Source of the DNA: Collybiopsis luxurians FD-317 M1
Lineage: Eukaryota > Basidiomycota > Agaricomycetes > Agaricales > Omphalotaceae
Reading direction: 5' to 3'
Length of the DNA: 64,000 nt
Assembly (NCBI GenBank): GCA_000827265.1
Contig: KN834769.1
Span: forward strand, 127,823 to 191,822
Shown here one piece after another: positions 44,773 through 54,968 of this stretch. Each line of letters begins with the position of its first letter. Within the stretch, counting starts at the first letter, position 1. The notes beneath the pieces are model-generated. The model was given only the letters and a program-made list of their open reading frames with translations, had not been told where the DNA came from and searched no databases. A program made the translations under genes and the position numbers.

Positions 44773-47145
44773 ATGAGTTCCTCTGGTACCATAAACGCTG
44801 AATACCCTGCCTACAATGAACAGATTGACCCTGGTGCTGCTGAACGTGAAGCTCTTCTGCCGACTTCCAACCAGCCCGGGCTGATCCATAGGAGATCCAA
44901 GCGTCTAACCAAGAAATCGTTTTGCACCCAGCCTAAATTTTCATTCCTTCATTTGCTTTCAGCGTTTGCAGCTGGAATACTTGGCTGTCTATTTGTCCAG
45001 TATGCTTTTCGTGATCCAACAGGCAGTATCTCAGTCTGTCAGACTGATGTGAAAGCCGCAGCCAGGCCGCCGCATGCGGCGGACTCTGGCACCTGGAGTA
45101 CAACAGTTCAACCCTTCCCTCCATCTTCACCTATAAATGCTGTTCCGTCCCTGTTCCCGACAGATATTGGGTACGCTGGAGGTACACCAACAGGCGCAGA
45201 GCCAGCACTCATAGCAACTGCACCAGAGTACCCTGTACATACGGATGCTGCTCAGCTGATCGGGCCCTCGAGCTTGGATGGGGGAAGGAAAGGGAAGGGC
45301 AAGAAGGAGGATTGGGATTTTTTCAAGCATTTAGGCAATATTTCGCCGTGGTATAGTAACGAACGAGGGACATTCGGATTAGATTCAGATCCAGAGACGC
45401 CGAAAACTTGTCGAGTGACCGGTTTGCATCTTTTGCATAGGCACGGTGCAAGATATCCTAAAGAAAACCGTGGGTTCCTGTATCTCCATTACATTATTCA
45501 ATTGGTTGTTTAAATTTTTACGCGACAAAGATTCTTACGGTAATCCGGCGAAATTTGCTAGAAGATTGCACGAGGCTGCAAAGAAATGGACTGCAAAGGG
45601 AGATTTGGAGTTTATGAATGATTGGTATGTTATATTCCTCTCTTCTCCGTATTCTTATTCTTATCCTTGTTGTTATATGTAGGACTTACAAGCTGGGTGA
45701 AAACACTCTCACAACGTTTGGAAGGCAGCAGTTATACGATCTCGGAATCTCGATGAGACTCAAGTACGGCTTCCTTCTCAACAATTTCACTGAAGCAAAC
45801 ATGATTCCTGTGTTCCGTACTGAATCTCAGTATGTCATCAACGTGTCTTTCTCCCAGTCAAAGAATGCAGGTTGATCATTTTAACAGGCACCGTATGCTT
45901 CATTCAGCGTTAAACTTTGCGATAGGCTTTTTCGGATACCCACTCGAAGGCCAGTATCAGCAGAGTACAATAATTCAAGAGGACGGGGTATGTCTGTTTC
46001 ATTGGCTTTATTGGGTTGGTCAAGTCTTGAGTTACCTCAGTTCAACAACACCTTAGCGCCTGACAGCACCTGCAAAAATGCGAACAAGGACTCTCTAGGT
46101 AGTCGTGGAGATTGGTATGTCAAGCGTTGGGCTGCGATATACCTGAAGCAAGCCCTCAAGAGGCTTCAATCTCAGCTTGACGGATACAAGCTGAGCTTTA
46201 ATGATGTGCATGCTATGCAACAGATGTGCGGATACGAGGTCAGTTACTCTTCTCAGCGTTCAATCTACCCCTCCCTGTGTGCATCTCGGGAATCCAAAAA
46301 AAAAATGGAAGAAAAAAAAAAACACGATATTAATTTTCCTCGTAACAGACGGTAGCAATCGGGTACTCCAAATTTTGCGAACTCTTCACCCAAGAGGAAT
46401 GGGAAGGTTTCGATTACTCAGTCGACTTGTCTTACTGGTATGACGATGCATTTGGTTCTCCCGTCGCTCGCGTTCAGGGTGCGGGTTGGGTCCAAGAACT
46501 TTTGGCACGCTTGGAACACAGGCGTATGGAGCCTCACGAACATCGGTTCTCGACGAATTCAACGTTGAATGATAATCCGATTACGTTCCCGCTGAATCAG
46601 AGCTTGTACGTGGATGCGACGCATGAAGGTGTTTTGTTGAATAGTATGTCGTCCGTTCCTTTTCTTGGGACCTTCAGGTGCTGATTCTGTTTTGTAGTTT
46701 TGACTGCGTTAAATATATCCACACTGGCAACAAACGGGCCACTTCCATATGATCATATGCCGAAGAAACAATCATTCAAAGTCTCGCAACTGGCTCCCTT
46801 TGCTTCGAATATTCAACTCCAACGTATGTCCCTTCGTTATGCTAACCTTCCTACGTTATCTGAATTCGTTAACTGCAAGTCCTGGAGTGTTCCTCCCCTT
46901 CAATCTTCCCGGGTCAACAAATCAGAATCATTGTCAATGACGCCCCGGTTCCTCTTACTGGTATTCGCGGATGTCCGGAACAAAAGGACGGTATGTGTCC
47001 GGTGGACACGTTCGTTAAGGCTCAGCGAGAGATTCTGGACCAGACGAGTTGGGAGTGGGGTTGCCTAGGTGACTATAAAGATCTTCTGGGGGAGGGACCG
47101 GAGTGGGAAACTGCTACGGGGGATCCGCCGAAACCACGGAAGTAG
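44773..47145 (+). CDS. Membrane-anchored histidine acid phosphatase (phytase-like), intact
   Basis: Eight exons: 44773-45469, 45531-45624, 45683-45829, 45888-45987, 46041-46238, 46349-46643, 46698-46823 and 46880-47145; 1923 nt, 640 aa, in frame. A basic stretch (HRRSKRLTKK) precedes one hydrophobic segment at about residues 58-78 (LLSAFAAGILGCLFVQYAF), so a type II membrane anchor is likely, then a Pro/Ser/Thr-rich linker and the catalytic domain. LHLLHRHGARYP is the RHGxRxP phosphohistidine motif; VDATHEGVLLN near the C-terminus supplies the second His (THE variant). Members hydrolyse phosphomonoesters such as phytate in wall or vacuole; the substrate here is unknown. Late Cys-rich part: IRGCPEQKDGMCPVDTFVKA. 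A truncated copy is at 22394. Confidence 0.88.
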
Positions 47146-47785
47146 AACACCCACCCATTGTTATCTTTTTGGCTTCCGATGGAGCCATGCGAGATGGAGG
47201 AGTTGATTGCAAAGGAAATGAATGAATGGCGTTTGGCTCGGTTTTTGGCTTGATTTTTGAGGATTTGGTCGTAGACGGCCTGGGCTTCGATGAGCCAGTT
47301 GAGATTGAAGAAGTTGGGTGCAAGAAGAAAGGATGATTTTTTTTTGTTTCTTGTCATGGAATCCTTGGCCTGCGACACGCCAGTGAGAATAATTGAAGTG
47401 CCCACCTCAGTCGACGCGTCGTCAGCTCGGCCGGAGGCCAATCTAGATGGAGCAGCAAAAAAACTACTCAGACTCAACGCAGGTACGGACGCCGATCCTA
47501 ACCCTAGTAGAACGAGACACTTGAGTTTCAAAACTGGTTGGTCATGATGTCAAGGTTACAGCGTCAGCTATCTTACGCTTTACGTTTGCATCTTTCTTGA
47601 CTGGCCGTAGGACTTCGTTCATCGACATCAACATTCCTTTTTGAAAGAGTTTATTTCGAAAGAAATAGCAGACTATCAAAGTGTAACAAATCGGAAAGAG
47701 AAGTACCTGAGCTCAAACCTGGGGGTCAAAAGAATCCATTGGCATGATGCTGTCTCATGACAGCTCTATGCTTCGATACGCACTT
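47146..47785. other. Intergenic region, no supported gene
   Basis: A minus-strand frame (47531-47073) starts with a hydrophobic, signal-like stretch (LVLLGLGSASVPALSLSSFF), but its C-terminus overlaps the phosphatase 3' end antisense. I do not support it as a gene. Confidence 0.4.
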
Positions 47786-49941
47786 CGGCAGCAAAGTGGA
47801 AAGATACTTAGTGAATATTCCGGCAGGATATCCGAGTGAATGTGAAGACTATCATGGTAAACTGTGATACACAAAAAAAAAAGCCTGCTCCAGGAACGGC
47901 TTTTCACTTGAATCCCAATGTACATGATATCAAAATGCACGGCGAAAATGAGACCGGCAGCGAATTAGTGCTCATCCGGTGACGAGATAGCCATATAATG
48001 GAAAGTATGTACCTCAAATTATCTGAGTGGAATATAATAGAAAACGTTATTTCACCTTCAACGACCAGTCATTTCTGTCATTGGAAAAATGCGGGCACTG
48101 CTGGGCCTATTAGGAAGTATCATACCAAGCGAGACGATCAAAACATAAATCGATGAATCCGTGAAGTGGGCAGGTACGCGTATGACTCCACGAACCCAGT
48201 ATTCATTACTGCAAGACTCAATAGTACTACAGCTGGTGTGATATCTCGAGCATGACATTCCTTGATCTCACCGCCCTGGGTTGTCCAAAAGGAGGAAGAG
48301 GCAAAGAGGAAGTGAAAAGATGGAAGGCAGAGATTGATTGGCTGGCCTGAAATCTGAAGCGTAGGACAACACCCGACTCTCACACTACCAGACCCGGATC
48401 CGGATTACCAGAATTCAACTGCAGCAAGACTAATTGGCGTAATTTGCAGCGGCTAGGTTCACCTTGGCCTGCATCCCCCATATTGATCATGCATGATTGA
48501 AAGCTGTGATTCGGCATAATGAAGGCGAAGAGAGAAGGTTGACGAAGAGTCGAATGACGATGATAACGTTCAGTGTTCCAGGGGGTAATGAGAGGTAAGG
48601 TATCTTGTACAAGGAATTCAGTATTTTGTCTTGAATACAGTGAAAGGGACGAGTTTGAAGCCCTGGGTCTCCAGCAATAGTCACGAGAACTCTTGAGCGG
48701 TTTCAGAGGATCTTCACGTCCGTGAATGGGTTTGCGATGAGCCAGCTCTCCAAATTGCCAGCGTCTGGCCTGGACATACCGTTAATGGTTCAACCTGGAC
48801 TCGACTTGGGATCTCCCTCGCAAGAGCTGTGACCTCCATGAAACCTCCCGGATTCTTCCTTCGCTTTGAAATTCCACCCATACGCTGGGATGACAATTGG
48901 CCATGTCCAAGTCTAGAAAAAAACACGCGTGAAGCTCACGCTCACTCACTTTGGATCCTTGAGATGTCGGGCAGAGATAACAAGGGGATTTGGGTACAGT
49001 ACGCTTTCACCCTTCTTCAGAGGCAAACTCGACGCTTGTCTGCAGCACAAGGCCACTACGAACAGGATAGGAAGGGGGTTCACCGTTGAGGTGATAGTGA
49101 ATGATAGAAATGAAAAAAAGTACGTACTTACATTAGCACGAGTCACGACGTTCTTTGTTGGCAAAGAAGTGTGCTCATTCGTTAGGTTGTTCCAGGCTGT
49201 TCGTAAGGTTGTTTGGGCGCTAAATCCAAAAGTGCCGGGGGCTCTAGTTCAACAACTTAGTAATTTCGTGGATCGTTACTAGCTATGGCTTCCAATTTTG
49301 TCGTCACAGATCACTCAGCAGCTCGTCCAATACGACCACATCGTGCTCTAACACGAGCTGCTCAACCTGTAAGCTTTACTGGAATCCGAAAGACAGGAAC
49401 GGAACGTCTGCATGCGTTGACTCTTGATCTGCACTGCAAGGAGACTTTTCATTGGAGCACCCATCTCCGTAAAGCCAACCTGAGCATTCATACGTAAATC
49501 TTTGAATGCTTTAGAAGAAAGGGTGAAAACGGAATTTTAAAAAAAAATTACGGAAATAGCCATCTTGTCTAGCGATGACGACTCGGACAATTAACCTCGA
49601 AATCTTTCTATTGTACCATCAAGGAGCCTCACAGTCAAGTCGCCGATCTGCCCGAGAGTATGTCATATTTGGAGAGCATACTCGTCAGTCCCATCAATTT
49701 TTTTGTGGCGATATCTAGGCCATTACGCCTCGCTTAACGATCGGTACGATGATGCTAGTATATGCATCACTGGAATCCTTTCTCACCTTGTTTTACGCCT
49801 TCTGTGCGTCATGGAGTAGGTCCACAGACGTATATAAACACAGAAGAAAAAGACGTTTACCACACAACACAGAAGAGCCCTTCCAACACTGATACTACTC
49901 ATTCGTATTCGAGCCACCACTCTTGAAAGAAAGCCCTCACC

Positions 49942-50389
49942 ATGACGAAACAAACCAGCGCCGACGATACCAACGCCACTTACGAAGTAAGTATATCTAA
50001 AGGACTCTGCTTCTTCTTTGTTCGCTACTAAGAATATTGTAGATCGGAGACCACGTTCAGTACCAAGCTGTCGGTGGCGGCAATGTCCCCAACTCTACTA
50101 CTCAAGGAGAAGTTACTGAGGTAATCACTGACAAGGAATCTGCCGATAAGAGTGGCGTTCGAAACACTGGCAATGTATGTTCAAATTTTGTTTTTTTTTC
50201 TTATGGTTCTTATTCAGTTATTTACTAGGCCTCTTCTGACGATCCTCGATATGTTATCCGCAACGATAAGGTTTAGTTCTCATTCTTTGGCTGAGTTGCT
50301 CTACCGATAGAATGCTGACTGAATGCTCTTGATAGACCGGGAAAGAGACCGCTTACAAGGAGAAGAATATCGAAGGAACGACCGAGTAG
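49942..50389 (+). CDS. HVA1/TUDOR (DUF2945-type) small protein, copy 3 (intact)
   Basis: Exons 49942-49986, 50043-50174, 50229-50270 and 50336-50389 (273 nt, 90 aa). Sequence: MTKQTSADDTNATYE, then IGDHVQYQAVGGGNVPNSTT with QGEVTEVITDKE, SSDDPRYVIRNDK, TGKETAYKEKNIEGTTE. It shows the family hallmarks G-D-x-V-x-Y near the start of the barrel and DDPRYVI-NDKTGKE at its end. Of the three copies in the window it is the only one with both the DDPRYVI motif and all splice donors intact. It lies in the repeated 5.2-kb unit, 150-200 bp downstream of a TATATAAA-like box (49832). Confidence 0.8.
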
Positions 50390-50991
50390 ATTGTCTAATT
50401 GAGCCGAAGCAAAGAATTTTCTCATATTGTACATACCAGTTTGTAGTTGCAGCGTTTCAGCAAATTGACATGTCTATCGTGCTAGCTACTTTGGAGTTAT
50501 TAAACACAACAGCTGCTATATGTGCAGAGATAATCCTGCATCAAAGACCGGATCCTAAGGCTTAAGCATTGGTCTGTTAACGAGTACCGTTGAAGGAGCT
50601 TGGCGGACGTGCCGGACGGCGGTCAATTTTAAAGTCCTAAATAAGGAAAATATTCGAACACAGCCGCCTCGAAGGCCAAAAGATAGATCTCTGATGCATC
50701 TCCGTTCCATTCCCAAAGTCCGGACGCGGAGTCCAATTTGGTTGAGTGATACTGGTACATGCCTAGAAATAGCGATTTACATCTCGTAGTGCGACTATGT
50801 CAGACTTATCAAGATCTGCCATTTGAGTATTGCTAGATCGGGTACGAGATAAGCATGAACTATACAGAACTACGCTCCAACTTCTAACCAGGTTTTATTC
50901 TGTAAAAATTGTTCGAGCTACTGGATTTTTGCGCACCGGCTTTGGCCGTCGGAGGAGATGGAGCGGGCCGAACGCTACCATAAAGAAGGTA

Positions 50992-51061
50992 TAGCGACCG
51001 CCAATTCTCACACCCCCCACCGCCAAACTGAATGGTTAATCAAGAGAATTGGCGGTCACTG
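50992..51061. mobile_element. 70-bp foldback MITE (TIR GACCGCCAATTCTC)
   Basis: GACCGCCAATTCTC (50997-51010) and its exact reverse complement (51045-51058) form a perfect 14-bp stem; with outer bases the inverted repeats match about 18/20. TA flanks both sides. It is absent from the sister units (compare 39060-39085). Confidence 0.72.
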
Positions 51062-51277
51062 TATCAACTTGTATTTCCACCTTAATTATCGGTCCGCCTT
51101 AGAACCTCAAAACTGCGATGGAGATTCGACAGACAGCCAATTCGTGGACATCGTATTGATAAATTTTATGCAACGGCTTCAGGTGTGCTGGACGCCGGTC
51201 ATTACCATTGCCTACAGCTTGTTAATTTCTCATATGATAGAAAGAAAAAGAAGAGGAAGGAGGCCATGTCGAGCCTT

Positions 51278-51391
51278 TACTGACGACGGGACTTGAACCC
51301 GCAACCTTAGCTATGACCATGTTATCAATAGCTATGCTATTGTCAAGGAGGTCATTGGAAAGCTACGCAGTTACCCTTCTGCCACGCCAGT
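51278..51391 (-). tRNA. tRNA-Trp (CCA), intron-containing
   Basis: Same structure as 39293-39406, with anticodon loop TTCCAA (CCA, A37 as usual for Trp). Stems are fully paired and the A and B boxes intact. The downstream T-run is interrupted (complement of AAAGAAAAAGAAG at 51241), so termination may be weaker. Confidence 0.75.
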
Positions 51392-51939
51392 ATCCTAAAA
51401 GCTTGAGATACTGTTGATTAGATCCCACCCTAGCATAGATCAGCAGGCAATAGGAAAGAGAAACGCTACAGTTTTAGTGGGAGGAGGAGGAAAAAATAAT
51501 TGAAAAGCTGGAAAAAATTTATTTTGAATGAGGGCATGCGGACGCGAATGAGAATTTACTTCCTTACTATCATGGTTCAGCGCTCGGCGCTCAGCGTGCA
51601 ACCTATCGTCGTCCACTTCTCGGCGTACCTTGTCCTACTCCTCCAATGATGTGGAAGAACCCCAGAGAACTCGACGCAGATTTGAGCTTTTATTCGGATT
51701 CGACCGTCCCTTTGTGTTCCCCTCTTCCAAGCAACAAACCCAATCGTTTGCCTCTGCTGGCAGTTCTTTGAAGTCCATGCCGCCTTTAGAAATTTTTCCG
51801 AGACAGCAGAAGGGGGACATCGGAGAGTCGAAATTGGGAACCAGGTGCGTGCAGGCCTGCTTCTGCAGTCAAAGCTTTTGGAACTGAGTGTCAACTCCTT
51901 GACCAGTTCTTGCCTCTGGGACTCCTCTACCGCCACCTA

Positions 51940-52047
51940 GACACTGTCAACACTCTCTGGCTTGTAGACACTGTCAATACTCCCTGGCTCGTGGACACTG
52001 TCAACACTCCCTGGCTCGTAGACACCGTCAGCACTCTCTGGCTCGTC
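51940..52047. repeat. 27-bp minisatellite, 4 units (second array)
   Basis: Same unit as 39942-40049, with a few substitutions (for example ACCGTCAGC in the last unit). Confidence 0.85.
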
Positions 52048-52624
52048 GGATCTCGTTCTGCCAGCGCTCTCATCGGCAGGAACTCGTAGAACTCATGCTC
52101 TTCGCTCTTCGCAGCCCATAACATCACCCAGCTCCTCATACCGATCTCCTTTACAGACTCGGCGCTCTCAGGGCTCACAGACGCAAAAGATATTTTGAAC
52201 CTCACGAAAGTAGTGGCCAATCTTTTTAAAAAAAAGAAATTCAAAAAAACAAAACATGCTTTCCGCGTATAATCCGTGCTTTGAAAGTCTATTCAGTATA
52301 CAGAAAAAAGGTCTCGACCAACGTTTAGATCCAACTCGGGTCCTCACTCGCCGCTACAGCGGATATCGGTGCAACTATACAGGCTGCAAGCAGGAGCACA
52401 TACGTCCAAAACTCGTCCAGACGCACGGATCTCTGGTTGCAGGGGGGTTCCGGTTTGAGGCAAAAACACAGCGACCGGAGCCTACTAGAAAAGCTTAGCT
52501 GAGGTTTCAAGAATTTTCGAGACCCATTTCTACCGAAAAAAAAAATAATAATTCAAGCTCAACCAACAATAGCAGAATAAATTCCTGGATGCGCTTCTAG
52601 CATAGTAAGTACTAGGGACCATCT

Positions 52625-52985
52625 GTAATTTGTCAACTCAGTCAGTAGACAGATACCTCATCATCAAGTCTATCATTCTCGGTCTGCCGGGTCTTCTCAT
52701 CGTCACCTCTCGCAAGGTTGATTACGTCGGTTGGATGTTGGTGTATCTCATCACGCTGCCAATATGGAACGGTCTCCTCCCCGCTTATGCTTTCTGGCAA
52801 TTTCATGACTTTTCGTGGGGTCAGACGCGGGTGGTCTCCGGGGTCAAGGTCGGTGGAAACCATGGTGATAAAGAGGGGAGAGTTTGATTCGACGTATATT
52901 ACGATGATGAAATAGGCAGAGTTTGAGCGTGAGAGGAGGTGAAAGAGCGGGATTTGACGTATAATTATGATGCTAAAAAGTATGT
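52625..52985 (+). pseudogene. Chitin synthase C-terminal fragment
   Basis: Encodes [20 protein letters not shown], then [35 protein letters not shown] and GNHGDKEG, the C-terminal transmembrane helices and the conserved FDDFSWGxTRxV-HGDKEG tail of fungal chitin synthases. One extra G near 52874 shifts frame before the expected EFDSTYITM. Stops follow at 52913-52915 (TAG) and 52940-52942 (TGA, probably from CGA). The catalytic QRRRW region is absent. It is the 3' passenger of the 5.2-kb unit. Confidence 0.8.
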
Positions 52986-52989
52986 ATTT

Positions 52990-54968
52990 TTTCTTGATTG
53001 TTCTTGGGATTTTTGGCTAACTAAGGATGGGCAGCCTGGAGGACCAAGCTTGACCAAGGACTACGCGAATTGCATGGCAAGCTGACGAAACGACGACGTC
53101 ATTGGGCGGGGTATATGATAGAATGGAACTTTGGCACCTTCGACATGCTTGCATCTAGTAAATGGGCATCCCACGCGGAGCAACATTGTACGCCGTTGTG
53201 ACTTGAGTGTGTACGTGCGTTCAACTTGTGTTGGATAAGTTTTTAAAAAAAAAAAAAAAATCTTGAAATATCTAAGAAACACAGAGCAGTACTACGTTTC
53301 GACAGCCAGCCCCTCACTCGACCCTGGGGAGGATCCAACGAGATAGGAAAAAAAAAACCAGCAGTTGGCCGTGGTGTACTGGAGCTTACTCCTAGTGTGT
53401 ACAGACAGCGAATTGAATCGAAACAGCGCAAGAAAACCCCCCAAAAAGAGAATGTTCCCGTAAGGGCTAAAAACAAAAATTTTCCGTGCGGGCATTTTGG
53501 GCGCGAGTCAAGTTCGTTATCGAAAGCGAAAGGAGCAGGAAAGAGGCTAGGGAGAGACGTCATTGGGCGGGTTATAGATAGAATGGAACTATGCTCCATC
53601 CGAACGATCTAGGCTTTGGCGGTCTCTCACACCAACTCGATGGGTCCCAGAGAAGGAGTTTGAGCACAACGCTAGAGTTACCTTGCATGTGCGTGATAAC
53701 ATGCGATACGCAGACCAGGGGATGAACCGAAGTTGGGTTGCCATCTTTTGGTGGGAGGTAATGCGCACGAATACAAAAGTTGATCCCCGCGTTGGGGTCC
53801 TGGCCCTGGGCTCTTTGAACGACTGAAAGGTAGTCCAATGGGTTTGTGGTAAAGGATGCTCGAGACTGACTGAATATCCCAAAACCACTCAGATACGGTT
53901 TGGTTCCGCGCGGACGGTCCTTTGGGCCTTTCGAGAAGTTCTCTGGGTGCAATTTATTTCCAAGGATAGATTCCATTGGGCCGCCCGTGTCCAGAGCTCA
54001 CTATGACCGCACATTGGATGACATCAGCTCCGAGTTTCAGGAAGAGAGGAGTGCATGTAGAACCAACGAATTGACCGTCACAAGTTGCCTCTCCAGTATT
54101 GCATGTATCACAGCCTTGAAAGGTTTAACAGCGCCAGCCGTCTTTTTGTGGTCGACCAAGGCGCCAAGGTCATCGAAAGACAGCCACAAATGACTTCAGT
54201 TTCTGCGGGTATCTGCCACTTTTCGGACTGGCCCAACTTCAAGTCTGTGCACCGCAATAGACGGTATGGCGGACGGAGGAGAAGCACGCTGGGAGATACG
54301 GTCACGTGTTGGGCAGACGTGTTCCCACAACTAGGATTGAGTAAGCGCCTGTCTGGCGCCTATGCTCCACGGGCCGCTTGCACTTGGCCTCATCCACAAA
54401 CTGAGCAAGGCTCACCCCATCCATGGCCATCGATGGCAGTGAATTCAGGACTGTCTATACGCTTGCGGGTTCTCACAAAGTTGTGCGTCTACATAGGAGC
54501 AGTGCGTGCAAATGAACATGAATCGTCGCTCAATGCTGCTCTCGGAGTTAATACTAAGAGCTCTTATTATTTCTAGGTCGGTATCGTGGACATGCCGAGC
54601 AGCATTGCATTGACGGCCAGTTCAATGGACTAGCAAATAATATCAAAATTGACTTTTTTTCTTCTGCAAACTGCGACGAATTCCCACTTCGCACAGGTGG
54701 ACAATATCCTTCGTCTTACAACTTTATGGTAGTTTGAGTACGTGCTTTCTTATGATTCTTCACCACTTGTGCCTCACCTTGTGCCTCAAGGTTGCGGTGA
54801 TTTCTAGCGATGAAGTCAACTTTCGTCGTGTCTTAGAAAGATTCATCTGCAATATCTTGAAAATACAGGAATAGAAAAGTAAATATGTTGCATTTATACC
54901 CGAGCACAATCATCATTTTCTTTTTAAACATAAGTATAGTAACTAAAACTCACATGGGTCCAGATATA
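52990..54968. other. Intergenic region with diverged repeats, no supported gene
   Basis: 53400-53560 resembles 58145-58300 (CGAAACAG, AAGAATGTTCC, GAGTTCGTTATCGAAAGCG), the 3' flank of the WC-2 gene. 53665-53890 resembles 30090-30370. Open frames on both strands (53976-53572 minus, 54085-54576 plus) lack recognisable domains. Confidence 0.45.

Larger units (their letters stand above)
47788..52735. repeat. 5.2-kb segmental duplication, copy 3
   Basis: Colinear with 35628-40823. It carries the intact HVA1/TUDOR gene, a tRNA(Trp) gene, the 27-bp minisatellite and the longest chitin-synthase fragment. A 70-bp foldback element (50992-51061) is present only here. Confidence 0.75.

Noticed and set aside
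47073..47531. Minus-strand ORF with a signal-peptide-like start downstream of the phosphatase
   Set aside because: Overlaps the phosphatase last exon antisense, no domain, no splice support.
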